DNA of 64,000 nucleotides from Capillimicrobium parvum. GTDB taxonomy: Bacteria; Actinomycetota; Thermoleophilia; Solirubrobacterales; Solirubrobacteraceae. The DNA lies in the NCBI RefSeq assembly GCF_021172045.1, contig NZ_CP087164.1, positions 3,844,001-3,908,000 of the forward strand, written 5' to 3'. Below the pieces are notes generated by a model. The model had not been told where the DNA came from. It made no database searches and saw only the letters and a list, made by a program, of their open reading frames with translations. Both the position numbers and the translations under genes were made by a program. The stretch's first letter is position 1; every line of letters begins with the position of its first letter. Positions 48,759 to 56,889 of this stretch are shown here, piece by piece.

Positions 48759-50209
48759 GGCGACACCGCCTCGGTCACGGGCACGCTGCCGGCCTCGCCG
48801 CCGACCCAGGAGCCGTAGACCATGGAGAACAGCCCCGCGTCGCCGCCCGCGTGGGCGACCACGATGCGATCCGGAGCCGCGAACTTCGCCACCGCCTGGT
48901 CCGGGTCGTCGACCCACGCGGGGTCGAGGCCCTCCGCGATCCCGCCCGCACCGCGCACGAGCGAGCGGGCCGGGGCCATCGTCCGCGCGAAGAGCTCCTC
49001 CTGCAGGCGCTCGCGCGACCAGCCCGCCCCGGCGAACACGCGGCCGTGCTCCGGGCCGACGACGAGCAGCGCATCCCAGGCCAGCCGCTGCCGGACGTGC
49101 GCGACCGCCTCGAGGCCGCTCGCCAGCGAACGGGCGAGCGCGTCGGGCTCGCGCGCGAGCTGGTCGACGACGATCCGCGGCGCTTCGGTCGCCATGACGG
49201 TCACCCCGGTCTCCTCGGCGTCGAGCCCGCGGGCGACGTGCAGCGGGGAGAACGGCGAGTCCCAGGTGCGCTCGGCGAAGCAGCTCGCGAGCTTGCCGGG
49301 CTGGCCGTGGGCGGCGCGGTCCTCCTCGCGCGGGCGCCCGCCGCCGACGTTGCGCACCACGAGGCCCAGCGCGCGGCCGATCGTGAGGTTCGCCCGGTTG
49401 CCCTGGCCGAGGCAGTTGCCCTCGGCGTTCATCCCGATCTCGGCGGCCAGCGGCCCGCTCACCACGATGGTCGGCCCCGCGGGATGCGTGGTCGCCACCA
49501 CGCCGTGCAGCGCGAACTCGGGCCGGCACGCAGCGTGGACGGCCGCAAGGACGACCGGGAACGCCTCCGGCGGGCAGCCCGCCATCACCGCGTTGATCGC
49601 CACCTTCTCGACCGTCGCCTCGCCGTCGTAGGGCGGCACGACGCCCACGACGTCCTGCGCGTCGCGCGACGTGGCGTCGAGCATCTCGACGACCCGCTCG
49701 GCGGTCGGCGGGATCACCGGCAGGCCGTCGGTGACGCCGCGTTCGAAGAGCGCCTCGAACGGGTCCTCGAGCTCGCCGACCGTGAGCTCGCGCGCCCGCA
49801 GCCGGCCCGCCCGGCGTGCGGCGCGCGCGGCCAGCCGCGCCGCGACCTCGGGCTCGCGCGTGCGCGACGCGCAGCCGGGCCGCATCTCCGGGAGGCCGTC
49901 GAGCGCGATGTGGACGCCGGCCCGCTCGGCGATCTGCGCGTAGCGCGCGCGGTGCAGCCCCTCGACGCGGGCGGTCTCGGCCTCGCCGTCGAGCAGCACG
50001 AGGGCCGGCACCGCCTCGAGGTCCAGCCGCGCGCTCAGCGCGAGCTCGTCGTCGAGCTCCGGCACGGCCCGCAACCCCAGCCGCGCCGCCTGCGCGGCGG
50101 TGTCGTCCGCCTCGGACTGCGACAGCACCCGCACCCCGGCGGCGTCGAGCGCCGGAAGCACCTGGTCGCAGACCGGGCAGTCGTGCTTGACGAGCGCGAC
50201 GAGCTCCAT
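48749..50209 (-). CDS. thioredoxin-domain fusion protein, partner of the UGSC selenoprotein
   Basis: 486 residues. The N-terminal 80 residues form a thioredoxin/glutaredoxin-like domain with the redox pair Cys11/Cys14 (LVKHDCPVCDQVLPAL). Then comes a large domain from about 130: FERGVTDGLPVIPPTAERV, VVPPYDGEATVEKVAINAVM, THPAGPTIVVSGPLA and GNCLGQGNRANLTIGRAL. I do not recognise a named catalytic family for this part, which has several conserved Cys. ATG 50209 is selected because the thioredoxin fold begins there. It overlaps the selenoprotein start by 10 bp; the two probably act together. Confidence 0.72.
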   Translation of the reverse strand: MELVALVKHDCPVCDQVLPALDAAGVRVLSQSEADDTAAQAARLGLRAVPELDDELALSARLDLEAVPALVLLDGEAETARVEGLHRARYAQIAERAGVHIALDGLPEMRPGCASRTREPEVAARLAARAARRAGRLRARELTVGELEDPFEALFERGVTDGLPVIPPTAERVVEMLDATSRDAQDVVGVVPPYDGEATVEKVAINAVMAGCPPEAFPVVLAAVHAACRPEFALHGVVATTHPAGPTIVVSGPLAAEIGMNAEGNCLGQGNRANLTIGRALGLVVRNVGGGRPREEDRAAHGQPGKLASCFAERTWDSPFSPLHVARGLDAEETGVTVMATEAPRIVVDQLAREPDALARSLASGLEAVAHVRQRLAWDALLVVGPEHGRVFAGAGWSRERLQEELFARTMAPARSLVRGAGGIAEGLDPAWVDDPDQAVAKFAAPDRIVVAHAGGDAGLFSMVYGSWVGGEAGSVPVTEAVSPWR

Positions 50210-50249
50210 CGTGAGAGCGACCCTACGCCCCGGCATACTTCGCCGCCAC

Positions 50250-50552
50250 ATGATCGGCCTGCACATCACCTACACCGTCCGCCCGGAGTCGGCCGACGAG
50301 GCCGCCGGCCACCTCGCCGCGATGGCCGCGGCGGTGCGCAAGGACGAGCCCGACTGCCTTGCCTGGATCGCCACCCGCGATGCCGAGCGGCCCGAGGTCT
50401 TCCACCTCACCGAGATCTACCGCGATGAGGCGGCCCGCGAGGCGCACCGGGAAACCGAGCACTTCCGGCGCCACGTCGTCGACGGCTTCCGCGCGCTCGC
50501 GGTCGACCGCGTGGCGGGCACCGGCGCAGTGACCGCAGCGGTCTGGAGATGA
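50250..50552 (+). CDS. antibiotic-biosynthesis-monooxygenase (ABM) domain protein
   Basis: 100 residues. It has GLHITYTVRPESADEAAGHL, AVRKDEPDCLAWIATRD and VFHLTEIYRDEAAREAHRE, then a His-rich helix (HFRRHVVDGF). The HxTE-type strand and ferredoxin fold are typical of ABM proteins such as the YgiN/LsrG group, small cofactor-free oxygenases or quinol-modifying proteins. It is divergent from the thioredoxin-domain gene across about 40 bp, and its stop overlaps the start of the amidotransferase gene (ATGA). Confidence 0.8.
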   Translation: MIGLHITYTVRPESADEAAGHLAAMAAAVRKDEPDCLAWIATRDAERPEVFHLTEIYRDEAAREAHRETEHFRRHVVDGFRALAVDRVAGTGAVTAAVWR

Positions 50553-51325
50553 CCCCGGACGTCCTCGTCCTGCAGCACATCGCCTGCGAGCCGCCGGGCA
50601 TCTTCGAGGACGTCCTGCGCGAGCACGGCGCCGCGATCACGCGCGTCGAGCTCGATGAGGGCGAGCGGATCCCTGCGGGCCGGACGTTCGACGCGATCGT
50701 CGCGATGGGCGGGCCGATGGGCGCCTACGAGGACGATGCGCACGACTGGCTGACCGACGAGAAGCGCCACCTCGCCGAAGCCGCGCGAGCGGGCACACCG
50801 ATCTTCGGCGCGTGCCTCGGCGCGCAGCTCCTGGCCGCGGCGCTCGGCGGGCGCGCGTACCGGGGCGAGGAGCCGGAGGTCGGGGTGCTCGACGTCGAGC
50901 TGACCGATGCGGGCCGCGCCGACCCGGTGACCGGCGCGCTGCCCGGCCGCTTCCCGACGCTCCAGTGGCACAACGACACGTTCGCGCTGCCTCCCGGCGC
51001 CAAGCGGCTGGCGGGCTCGCCGGCGTACCCCAACCAGGCGTTCCGCTGGGGCGACGCCGTCTACGCCGTCCAGTTCCACATCGAGGTCACGGAACCGATG
51101 GCGGCCGAGTGGGCGGCGGTCCCCGCCTACGCGCAGGCGCTCGAGGCGGTGCGCGGCCCGGGTGCGCTCGACGCGCTGCTCGCCGACTTCGCCGTGCGCG
51201 CGCCCGCGATGCAGCGCCACGCCCGCGCGCTGTTCGAGCGCTGGTTCGCGCTCGTCAGCTCTCGGGCGGGCAGTCCGGCAGCGCCAGCAGCGAGTCGGGC
51301 TGCGCCAGGTCCACCTCGCCCTTGA
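50549..51325 (+). CDS. class I glutamine amidotransferase-like protein
   Basis: 258 residues. Nucleophile Cys89 in FGACLGAQLLAAALGG, and the His/Glu of the triad in VQFHIEVTE. It lacks any synthase domain, so it belongs to the stand-alone GATase1 group (GMP-synthase-domain-like) that hydrolyses glutamine or gamma-glutamyl compounds. It starts with an ATGA overlap after the ABM gene. The last roughly 24 codons run antisense into the DUF3892 gene, and this Ala/Pro-rich tail is beyond the usual family end. Confidence 0.87.
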   Translation: MTPDVLVLQHIACEPPGIFEDVLREHGAAITRVELDEGERIPAGRTFDAIVAMGGPMGAYEDDAHDWLTDEKRHLAEAARAGTPIFGACLGAQLLAAALGGRAYRGEEPEVGVLDVELTDAGRADPVTGALPGRFPTLQWHNDTFALPPGAKRLAGSPAYPNQAFRWGDAVYAVQFHIEVTEPMAAEWAAVPAYAQALEAVRGPGALDALLADFAVRAPAMQRHARALFERWFALVSSRAGSPAAPAASRAAPGPPRP

Positions 51326-51554
51326 GGTAGTAGTGGCTGAAGGGCCCGCGCGCGACGACGACCTTCGTCTCGTGGCCCTCGGGGTGCTCGAACCACAGGT
51401 AGTGGCGGCCGTGGCGCACCGCGTCGACCGCCTCCGCGTGGGTGAAGCGGAACGTCTCGCCGGTGCCGTCGCGGCCGCCCACCGCGAGGATCCGCGCGTG
51501 CGGGTCGGTGGAGTCGCTGCGCTGGACGCACGTCACGCGGAGATCCGTCTCCAT
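51255..51554 (-). CDS. DUF3892 protein
   Basis: 99 residues. LRVTCVQRSDSTDPHARILAV at the N-terminus, FTHAEAVDAVRHGRHYLWF, and the conserved end YLKGEVDLAQPDSLLALPDC. These match DUF3892, a small beta-rich domain of unknown role. ATG 51554. The gene overlaps the 3' end of the amidotransferase gene by 71 bp tail to tail. The conserved end motif proves that the overlap is real on this strand. Confidence 0.82.
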   Translation of the reverse strand: METDLRVTCVQRSDSTDPHARILAVGGRDGTGETFRFTHAEAVDAVRHGRHYLWFEHPEGHETKVVVARGPFSHYYLKGEVDLAQPDSLLALPDCPPES

Positions 51555-51569
51555 GTGCGCAACCGTACT

Positions 51570-52232
51570 TCAGCCGACCGTCGCGGTGCCAGGGGCGGCC
51601 GCGTCCGGCTCGATCTCGCGACGCGGCGGCCGGGTCAGCAGCGCCGCGGCGAGGAAGCACAGCGCGCCGGCGAACGTCCCGGCGTTGACCGCCTCGACGT
51701 TCAGCACCTCGCCCGAGGACGGGACCACGAACGCCGCGACCGCAGAGACCGCGAAGGCGATCGACCCGAGCATGTTCAGCCACGTCGCCCACCAGGTGCG
51801 CGCCTCCGGGTCCCACAGCCGCTCGCGATGCGTCGTGGCCAGCACCGCGAGCGCACTCGACACGAGGAAGCAGATCGAGCCGACGGCGTCCGGGCGCCAC
51901 ACGTGGTGGCGCGCCTGCTCCGTCGTCAGATGCGGCCAGAGCGCGGCGCCGGTGCTGACGTTGAAGCACAGCGTCCCGATGAACTGGATCGCCGCCGACC
52001 ACCAGTCGTCCCAATCGGTCGCGGACCGCCAGGCGCCGCCGCGCCAGCGCCCGCTCAAGCGCAGCTGGATGAACGCCGCCGCCGTGAAGAACAGCGAGCC
52101 GGCGAAGTAGGTGGCGTTGTCGGCGACCGGGCCGACGAGATCGAGGTAGCCCGGCAGCGCCCCGACCGCGAAGCACGCGGAGCCGATGGCGAACCCCAGT
52201 GACTCGCGGCGCAGCCGACGCAGGCGGGTCAC
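51570..52232 (-). CDS. YrhK-domain membrane protein
   Basis: 220 residues from GTG 52232. Six helices arranged as repeats: SLGFAIGSACFAVGALPGY; YFAGSLFFTAAAFIQL; WSAAIQFIGTLCFNVSTG; DAVGSICFLVSSALAVL; WLNMLGSIAFAVSAVAAF; and the last near the C-terminus. The GS(x)nF repeats are the YrhK signature. Function unknown, integral to the inner membrane. Divergent from the molybdopterin enzyme. Confidence 0.75.
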   Translation of the reverse strand: MTRLRRLRRESLGFAIGSACFAVGALPGYLDLVGPVADNATYFAGSLFFTAAAFIQLRLSGRWRGGAWRSATDWDDWWSAAIQFIGTLCFNVSTGAALWPHLTTEQARHHVWRPDAVGSICFLVSSALAVLATTHRERLWDPEARTWWATWLNMLGSIAFAVSAVAAFVVPSSGEVLNVEAVNAGTFAGALCFLAAALLTRPPRREIEPDAAAPGTATVG

Positions 52233-52352
52233 GTGGCGGTCCCCGGCATGACGCCAGTGTCGCGCACGCGCTGCTTGACCGTCTGAGCGCATCCCTGGCA
52301 CGGCGCTGCACGGATGCCCCACGGAACGCCGCGGAAGCGATAGGACACGCAC

Positions 52353-54494
52353 ATGGCCATCGCCGACCCCACCGCGCCGACCGAGGTCCGCGGCGCCTGC
52401 CCGCATGACTGCCCCGACACCTGCGCGATGCTCGTCACCGTCGAAGGCGGCGTCGTGACCGGCGTCCGCGCCGATCCGGACCACCCCTTCACGGCGGGCG
52501 CGCTGTGCCCGAAGGTCAACGACTACGAGAACCGGGTCAACAGCCCCGACCGGGTCCTGCACCCGCTTCGGCGCACCGGCCCCAAGGGCGACGGCCGCTT
52601 CGAACGCGTCTCGTGGGACGACGCCCTCGACGAGATCGCCGAGCGCTTCACCGCCATCGCGGACGAGCACGGCCCCGAGGCGATCCTGCCCTACAGCTAC
52701 CTCGGCACGCAGGGCATGCTCAACGGCCTCGCCGTCGGCGACCCGTTCTTCCACCGCCTCGGCGCGACCGTCGGCGAGCGCACGTTCTGCGACTCGGGCT
52801 CGTCGACCGCGTACACGATGACGGTCGGCCCGACCGCCGGGATGGACCCCGAGAGCTTCGCCCACTCCCGCTGCATCCTGCTGTGGGCGTGCAACGTGCA
52901 GAGCACGAACCTGCACATGTGGAAGTTCATCGCCCAGGCCCAGCGCGACGGGGCGACGGTCATCGCGATCGATCCGATGCGCACGCGAACGGCGCGGCGC
53001 GCGGACTGGCACATCCCCATCCGCCCGGGCACCGACGCGGCGCTGGCGCTCGGCATGGCCCACGTCATCGTCCGCGACGGCCTGCTGGACGACGACTACG
53101 TCGAGCGCCACACCGTGGGCTTCGACCCGCTGCGCGAGCGGCTGACCGAGTACCCGCCCGACGTGGTCGAGCGCATCACCGGCGTGTCCGCGGCCGACGT
53201 CGAGCGCCTCGCCCGCGTCTACGCCACCACGCAGCCTGCGGCCATCCGCGTCGGCGTCGCGATCGAACGCCACCACAGCGGCGGCCAGGCCGTGCGCGCG
53301 ATCACCGCGCTGCCCGCGCTCACCGGCGCGTGGCGCCACCCCGGCGGCGGCATCCTGCAGCTGACGCACTACGCGTTCCCGGTCAACGGGCTCGCGATGA
53401 GCCGGCCGGACTGGATCCGCCCGGGCACACGCGTGGTCAACCAGTGGCAGCTCGGTGCCGCGCTCACCGGCGGGCTCGCGCTCGACCCGCCGGTCAAGGC
53501 GCTGTTCGTCTACAACACGAACCCCGCCGTCGTCGTCGCGGACCAGCAGCGCGTGCTCGAGGGCCTGCGCCGCGAGGACCTCTTCTGCGTCGTCGGCGAG
53601 CAGTTCCTCACCGACACCGCCCGCCACGCCGACATCGTGCTGCCGAACACGACGCAGGCCGAGCAGACCGACCTGGTGTTCTCGTGGGGCCAGATGTACC
53701 TCACGCTGAACCTGCCGGCCGTCGAGCCGCTCGGCGAGGCCGTCTCCAACCGCGAGATGTTCGGCCGGCTCGCGCGCCGGATGGGCTTCGACGACGAGAT
53801 CTTCGCGATGAGCGACGAGCAGGTCATCCGCGATGTGGCGCTCGACTGGTCGCACCCGAGCCTGGAGGGCATCAGCCTCGACACGCTGCGCGAGACCGGA
53901 TGGGCGCGGCTCAGCATCCCGCCACCGTCGGAGTACGCGCCGCACGCCGAGGGCGGCTTCCCGACGCCGTCGGGCAAGTGCGAGCTTTATGCGTCGCTGG
54001 CCGAGCAGCTCGGCGACTACGTCGTGCCGTTCTTCCGCCAGTGGTACGGCGAGGAGCAGTCCGGCGCGCCGGTCGACCCGCTGCCCGCGTACGTCGCGCC
54101 GCCCGACGACGACGGCGCGTTCCCGCTGACGCTGCTCACGCCGAAGGCGCACGCGTTCCTGAACTCGTCCTACGGCAACATGGACCGCCAGCTGCGGCTC
54201 ATGGGCGGCAGCCAGCCGGTCATCCTGCACCCGCTCGACGCGGCCGAGCGGGCGATCGCCGACGGCGACCCCGTCACGCTGGCGAGCGCGCGCGGCAGCA
54301 TGCACGGCCGCGCCCAACTCAGCGCGGACGTCGCGCGCGGCGTGGTGGTCTCGCCCGTCGGGTTCTGGATCCACGGCAACGCCGGCGCCACCGTCAACGC
54401 GGTAACCGAGATCGGCTTTGCCGACATGGGCCGCGCGCCGGTGTTCTCCGACACGCGCGTCGAGGTCAGCCCGGGGGCGCCGCCCCACCTGTAG
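52353..54494 (+). CDS. molybdopterin oxidoreductase (DMSO-reductase superfamily)
   Basis: 713 residues. An N-terminal 4Fe-4S motif Cys16-x3-Cys20-x3-Cys24 ... Cys52 (CPHDCPDTC; GALCPK) is followed by the bis-MGD-binding body (CDSGSSTAYTM, VYNTNPAVVVADQQ, HADIVLPNTTQAEQTD) and the C-terminal dinucleotide-binding barrel (HAFLNSSYGN). At the metal-ligand position I see Ser-rich CDSGSS rather than a formate-dehydrogenase-type Cys or Sec with His; no in-frame UGA is present. It has no Tat signal, so it is probably cytoplasmic. The gene stands alone, without iron-sulfur or membrane subunits. Substrate unknown. Confidence 0.87.
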   Translation: MAIADPTAPTEVRGACPHDCPDTCAMLVTVEGGVVTGVRADPDHPFTAGALCPKVNDYENRVNSPDRVLHPLRRTGPKGDGRFERVSWDDALDEIAERFTAIADEHGPEAILPYSYLGTQGMLNGLAVGDPFFHRLGATVGERTFCDSGSSTAYTMTVGPTAGMDPESFAHSRCILLWACNVQSTNLHMWKFIAQAQRDGATVIAIDPMRTRTARRADWHIPIRPGTDAALALGMAHVIVRDGLLDDDYVERHTVGFDPLRERLTEYPPDVVERITGVSAADVERLARVYATTQPAAIRVGVAIERHHSGGQAVRAITALPALTGAWRHPGGGILQLTHYAFPVNGLAMSRPDWIRPGTRVVNQWQLGAALTGGLALDPPVKALFVYNTNPAVVVADQQRVLEGLRREDLFCVVGEQFLTDTARHADIVLPNTTQAEQTDLVFSWGQMYLTLNLPAVEPLGEAVSNREMFGRLARRMGFDDEIFAMSDEQVIRDVALDWSHPSLEGISLDTLRETGWARLSIPPPSEYAPHAEGGFPTPSGKCELYASLAEQLGDYVVPFFRQWYGEEQSGAPVDPLPAYVAPPDDDGAFPLTLLTPKAHAFLNSSYGNMDRQLRLMGGSQPVILHPLDAAERAIADGDPVTLASARGSMHGRAQLSADVARGVVVSPVGFWIHGNAGATVNAVTEIGFADMGRAPVFSDTRVEVSPGAPPHL

Positions 54495-56751
54495 GGCCGC
54501 CGGTCCCGGCATCGCCGCCGCCGGTGCCGCCCCCGGCCGTGCTGTAGCCGTCCGGCGACCCGGTGGCGCCGGTGCCGCTGCCGGTGCCGCTGCCGGTGCC
54601 GCCCGCCCCCGTCGTCGCGGGCGCGGTGGTGGTCGCCCCCGGCGCGGTGGTGGTCGCCCCCGGCGCGGTGGTGGTCGTTCCCGGCGGGGTCGTGGTGCCG
54701 GTGCCCGTGCCGGTGCCGGTGCCGTCCGTGCCGGTTCCGGTGCCGCTCTGCCCGCCGCGATGGCCGCTCTCGAAGCTCCCATGGAAGTCCGAGGCGACGA
54801 ACGGATGCTTCGGCTTCGGGAACTCCCCGCAGTAGCTGCCCTTCGCCGCCGCCATGTACTCGTGCCAGATCGGCGCGGGCAGCGTGCCGCCGAAGACCTC
54901 GCCGTAGCCCGGCACCGCGGTCATCGACGTCGTCTCCTTCGGGTAGCCGACCCACACGGCGGTCGACAGCCGCGGCGTGAAGCCGACGAACCACGCGTCG
55001 GTGAAGCTGCTCGTCGTCCCGGTCTTGCCCGCCGCCGGGCAGCCGATCCCCTGGCCCGCCGCCGTCCCGCTGACCAGCACCCCCTTCAGCGCGCCGATGA
55101 CCTTCGCCGTCTGCCCGTCGGTGAACTCCTTGCGCCGCCTGCCCACGCCGGGGTGGTCGACCGTGCCGTCGGGATGGACGACCTTCGCGATGGCGGTGAC
55201 GCGGTTGCGCCAGCCGCCGTCGGCGATCGTCGCGTAGGCATCGGCCATCTCGAGCGGTGACACCCCGCGCCGCAGGCCGCCGATCGCCTCGGCGGGATAG
55301 GCGTTCAGGTGCGACGTGATGCCCATGTCGTAGGCCGCCTTGCGCACGCGCTCCGGCGTGATGTCCGCGCCGAGCTGCGCGTACACCGTGTTGTCGGAGG
55401 CGATGATCGCGTTCGTCAGGCTGACGCTGCCGCGATAGCTGTGGTCGTCGGTCTGCACGTGCCACGTCGGTTCGACCGGGTCCCAGCCCGGCATGAGCTC
55501 GTGCGAGTCGTAGTACGTCGTGTCCGGATCGATGCCCAGGCGCACGGCGGCCATCAGGTCGATGCCCTTGAACGTCGAGCCGGGCTGGCGGAAGGCCTGG
55601 GTGGCGTAGTTGAAGACGGTCGGGCCATACGTCGCCGACGAGGCCATGGCGAGGATGTGGCCGTTGCGCGGGTCGACCGTCACGAGGGCGGCCGAGGGCT
55701 GGCCGGGCTGGTTGAGGTGGTCGGCGATGGCCTGGCGCGCGAGCTCCTGCAGGTGCAGGTCGACGGTGGTGTAGACGCGCAGGCCGCCGCGGCGCACGGT
55801 CGCCACGCCGTAGCGCTTGATGAGCTCCTGCTTGACGTAGTCGAAGAAGAACTGCTCGCGGCGCTGCTGGTAGTAGGTGTTGTGGTGGACGCCCAGCTTC
55901 CTCGCCTTGGCCCGCGCCGCCTGCGCCGGCGTGATGTAGCGCGACTTGACCATCGCGTCGAGCACCTCGCCGCGGCGCTTCTTCGCCGCCCGCTGGTCCT
56001 GGAACGGGTTGTACTCCGACGGCGCCTGCGGCAGGCCCGCCAGCAGCGCGGCCTGCGGCAGCGTCAGCCGCGAGGCCGGCGTGTCGAAGAAGATGCGCGC
56101 CGCCGCTTCGATGCCGACCGCGGTCTGCCCGCCGACGGTCCCGTACGGCACGTTGTTGAGGTACGAGTCGAGGATCCAGCCCTTCGTGTGCTCCTGCTCG
56201 AGCTCGTCGGCCAGCTTCGCCTCGCGGATCTTGCGGGTGAGCGTCTTCTGGTTGCGGGTGCTCGGCGTGTAGAGGTTGCGCACGAGCTGCATCGTCAGCG
56301 TCGAGCCGCCCTGCAGCGACCTGCCCTTGGAGATGTTCTTCAGCGCGGCGCGGCCGATGCCGACGTAGTCGACGCCGCCGTGCTCGTAGAAGCGGCGGTC
56401 CTCGATCGCCACCGTCGCCTTGCGGACCACGTCGGGAATGCGCCCGGCGCCTACGCGCGAACGCAGCGTGTCGGAGGAGATGAAGCCCAGCCGCGTGCCG
56501 TCGGCGGCGTACACGGTGGAGATCGCGCCCTGCGGCTTGGGCTTGAGATGCGCGATGTCCGGGGTGTCGTCGATGACGCCGATCACCCACGACGCGGCGA
56601 CCGCCGCGGCGGCACCGACCGCGGTGACGATCGTCACGACGACCGCCAGCACCGTCCAGCGTGCTGGGTGCCCACGGCCACGGCGGCGCCGCAGGGCCCG
56701 CTGTCGGCGCGTCATGGCTGTCGGCTCGCGCAGCCGGTCATCGCTCTCCAT
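54466..56751 (-). CDS. class A penicillin-binding protein (transglycosylase/transpeptidase)
   Basis: 761 residues. A basic cytoplasmic tail and one transmembrane helix (about 32-58) precede the glycosyltransferase domain with catalytic Glu in KATVAIEDRRFYEHGG and GGSTLTMQLVRN. The transpeptidase domain has PGSTFK (SxxK), SDN and GKTGTT. The C-terminal 130 residues are a Gly/Thr/Pro low-complexity tail (GTGTGTDGTG; TTAPGATTTAPG repeated), seen in DNA as repeated GGTGCCG units at 54570-54740. It builds peptidoglycan outside the membrane. The 3' end overlaps the molybdopterin gene by 29 bp. ATG 56715 is an alternative start. Confidence 0.92.
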   Translation of the reverse strand: MESDDRLREPTAMTRRQRALRRRRGRGHPARWTVLAVVVTIVTAVGAAAAVAASWVIGVIDDTPDIAHLKPKPQGAISTVYAADGTRLGFISSDTLRSRVGAGRIPDVVRKATVAIEDRRFYEHGGVDYVGIGRAALKNISKGRSLQGGSTLTMQLVRNLYTPSTRNQKTLTRKIREAKLADELEQEHTKGWILDSYLNNVPYGTVGGQTAVGIEAAARIFFDTPASRLTLPQAALLAGLPQAPSEYNPFQDQRAAKKRRGEVLDAMVKSRYITPAQAARAKARKLGVHHNTYYQQRREQFFFDYVKQELIKRYGVATVRRGGLRVYTTVDLHLQELARQAIADHLNQPGQPSAALVTVDPRNGHILAMASSATYGPTVFNYATQAFRQPGSTFKGIDLMAAVRLGIDPDTTYYDSHELMPGWDPVEPTWHVQTDDHSYRGSVSLTNAIIASDNTVYAQLGADITPERVRKAAYDMGITSHLNAYPAEAIGGLRRGVSPLEMADAYATIADGGWRNRVTAIAKVVHPDGTVDHPGVGRRRKEFTDGQTAKVIGALKGVLVSGTAAGQGIGCPAAGKTGTTSSFTDAWFVGFTPRLSTAVWVGYPKETTSMTAVPGYGEVFGGTLPAPIWHEYMAAAKGSYCGEFPKPKHPFVASDFHGSFESGHRGGQSGTGTGTDGTGTGTGTGTTTPPGTTTTAPGATTTAPGATTTAPATTGAGGTGSGTGSGTGATGSPDGYSTAGGGTGGGDAGTGGPTGGAAPPG

Positions 56752-56889
56752 TCTGCCAGCGGCCCGCCGATCCTCCGCCGGACGGCGAGCGTGCAGGGGT
56801 TGACCGCCTGAGCGTGGAAGCTTGCACGTCGCTGCACAGTTGCCCGCTACCCGCCACGCAGCCGCGCGAGACCCGGTAACAACCTGAGC

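Noticed and set aside
52353-54494. Possible second selenoprotein (formate-dehydrogenase-like enzyme with Sec)
   Set aside because: The frame contains no in-frame UGA, and the ligand segment has Ser residues.
54560-54740. Regular GGTGCCG and GGTGGTCGCCCCCGG repeats resembling a short CRISPR or VNTR
   Set aside because: They encode the Gly/Thr/Pro tail of the penicillin-binding protein in frame; there are no spacers or cas genes.
51570-54782. 1070-codon minus-strand open frame through the molybdopterin gene
   Set aside because: Only the 3' 220 codons (YrhK protein) look real. The rest is antisense to a well-supported enzyme.
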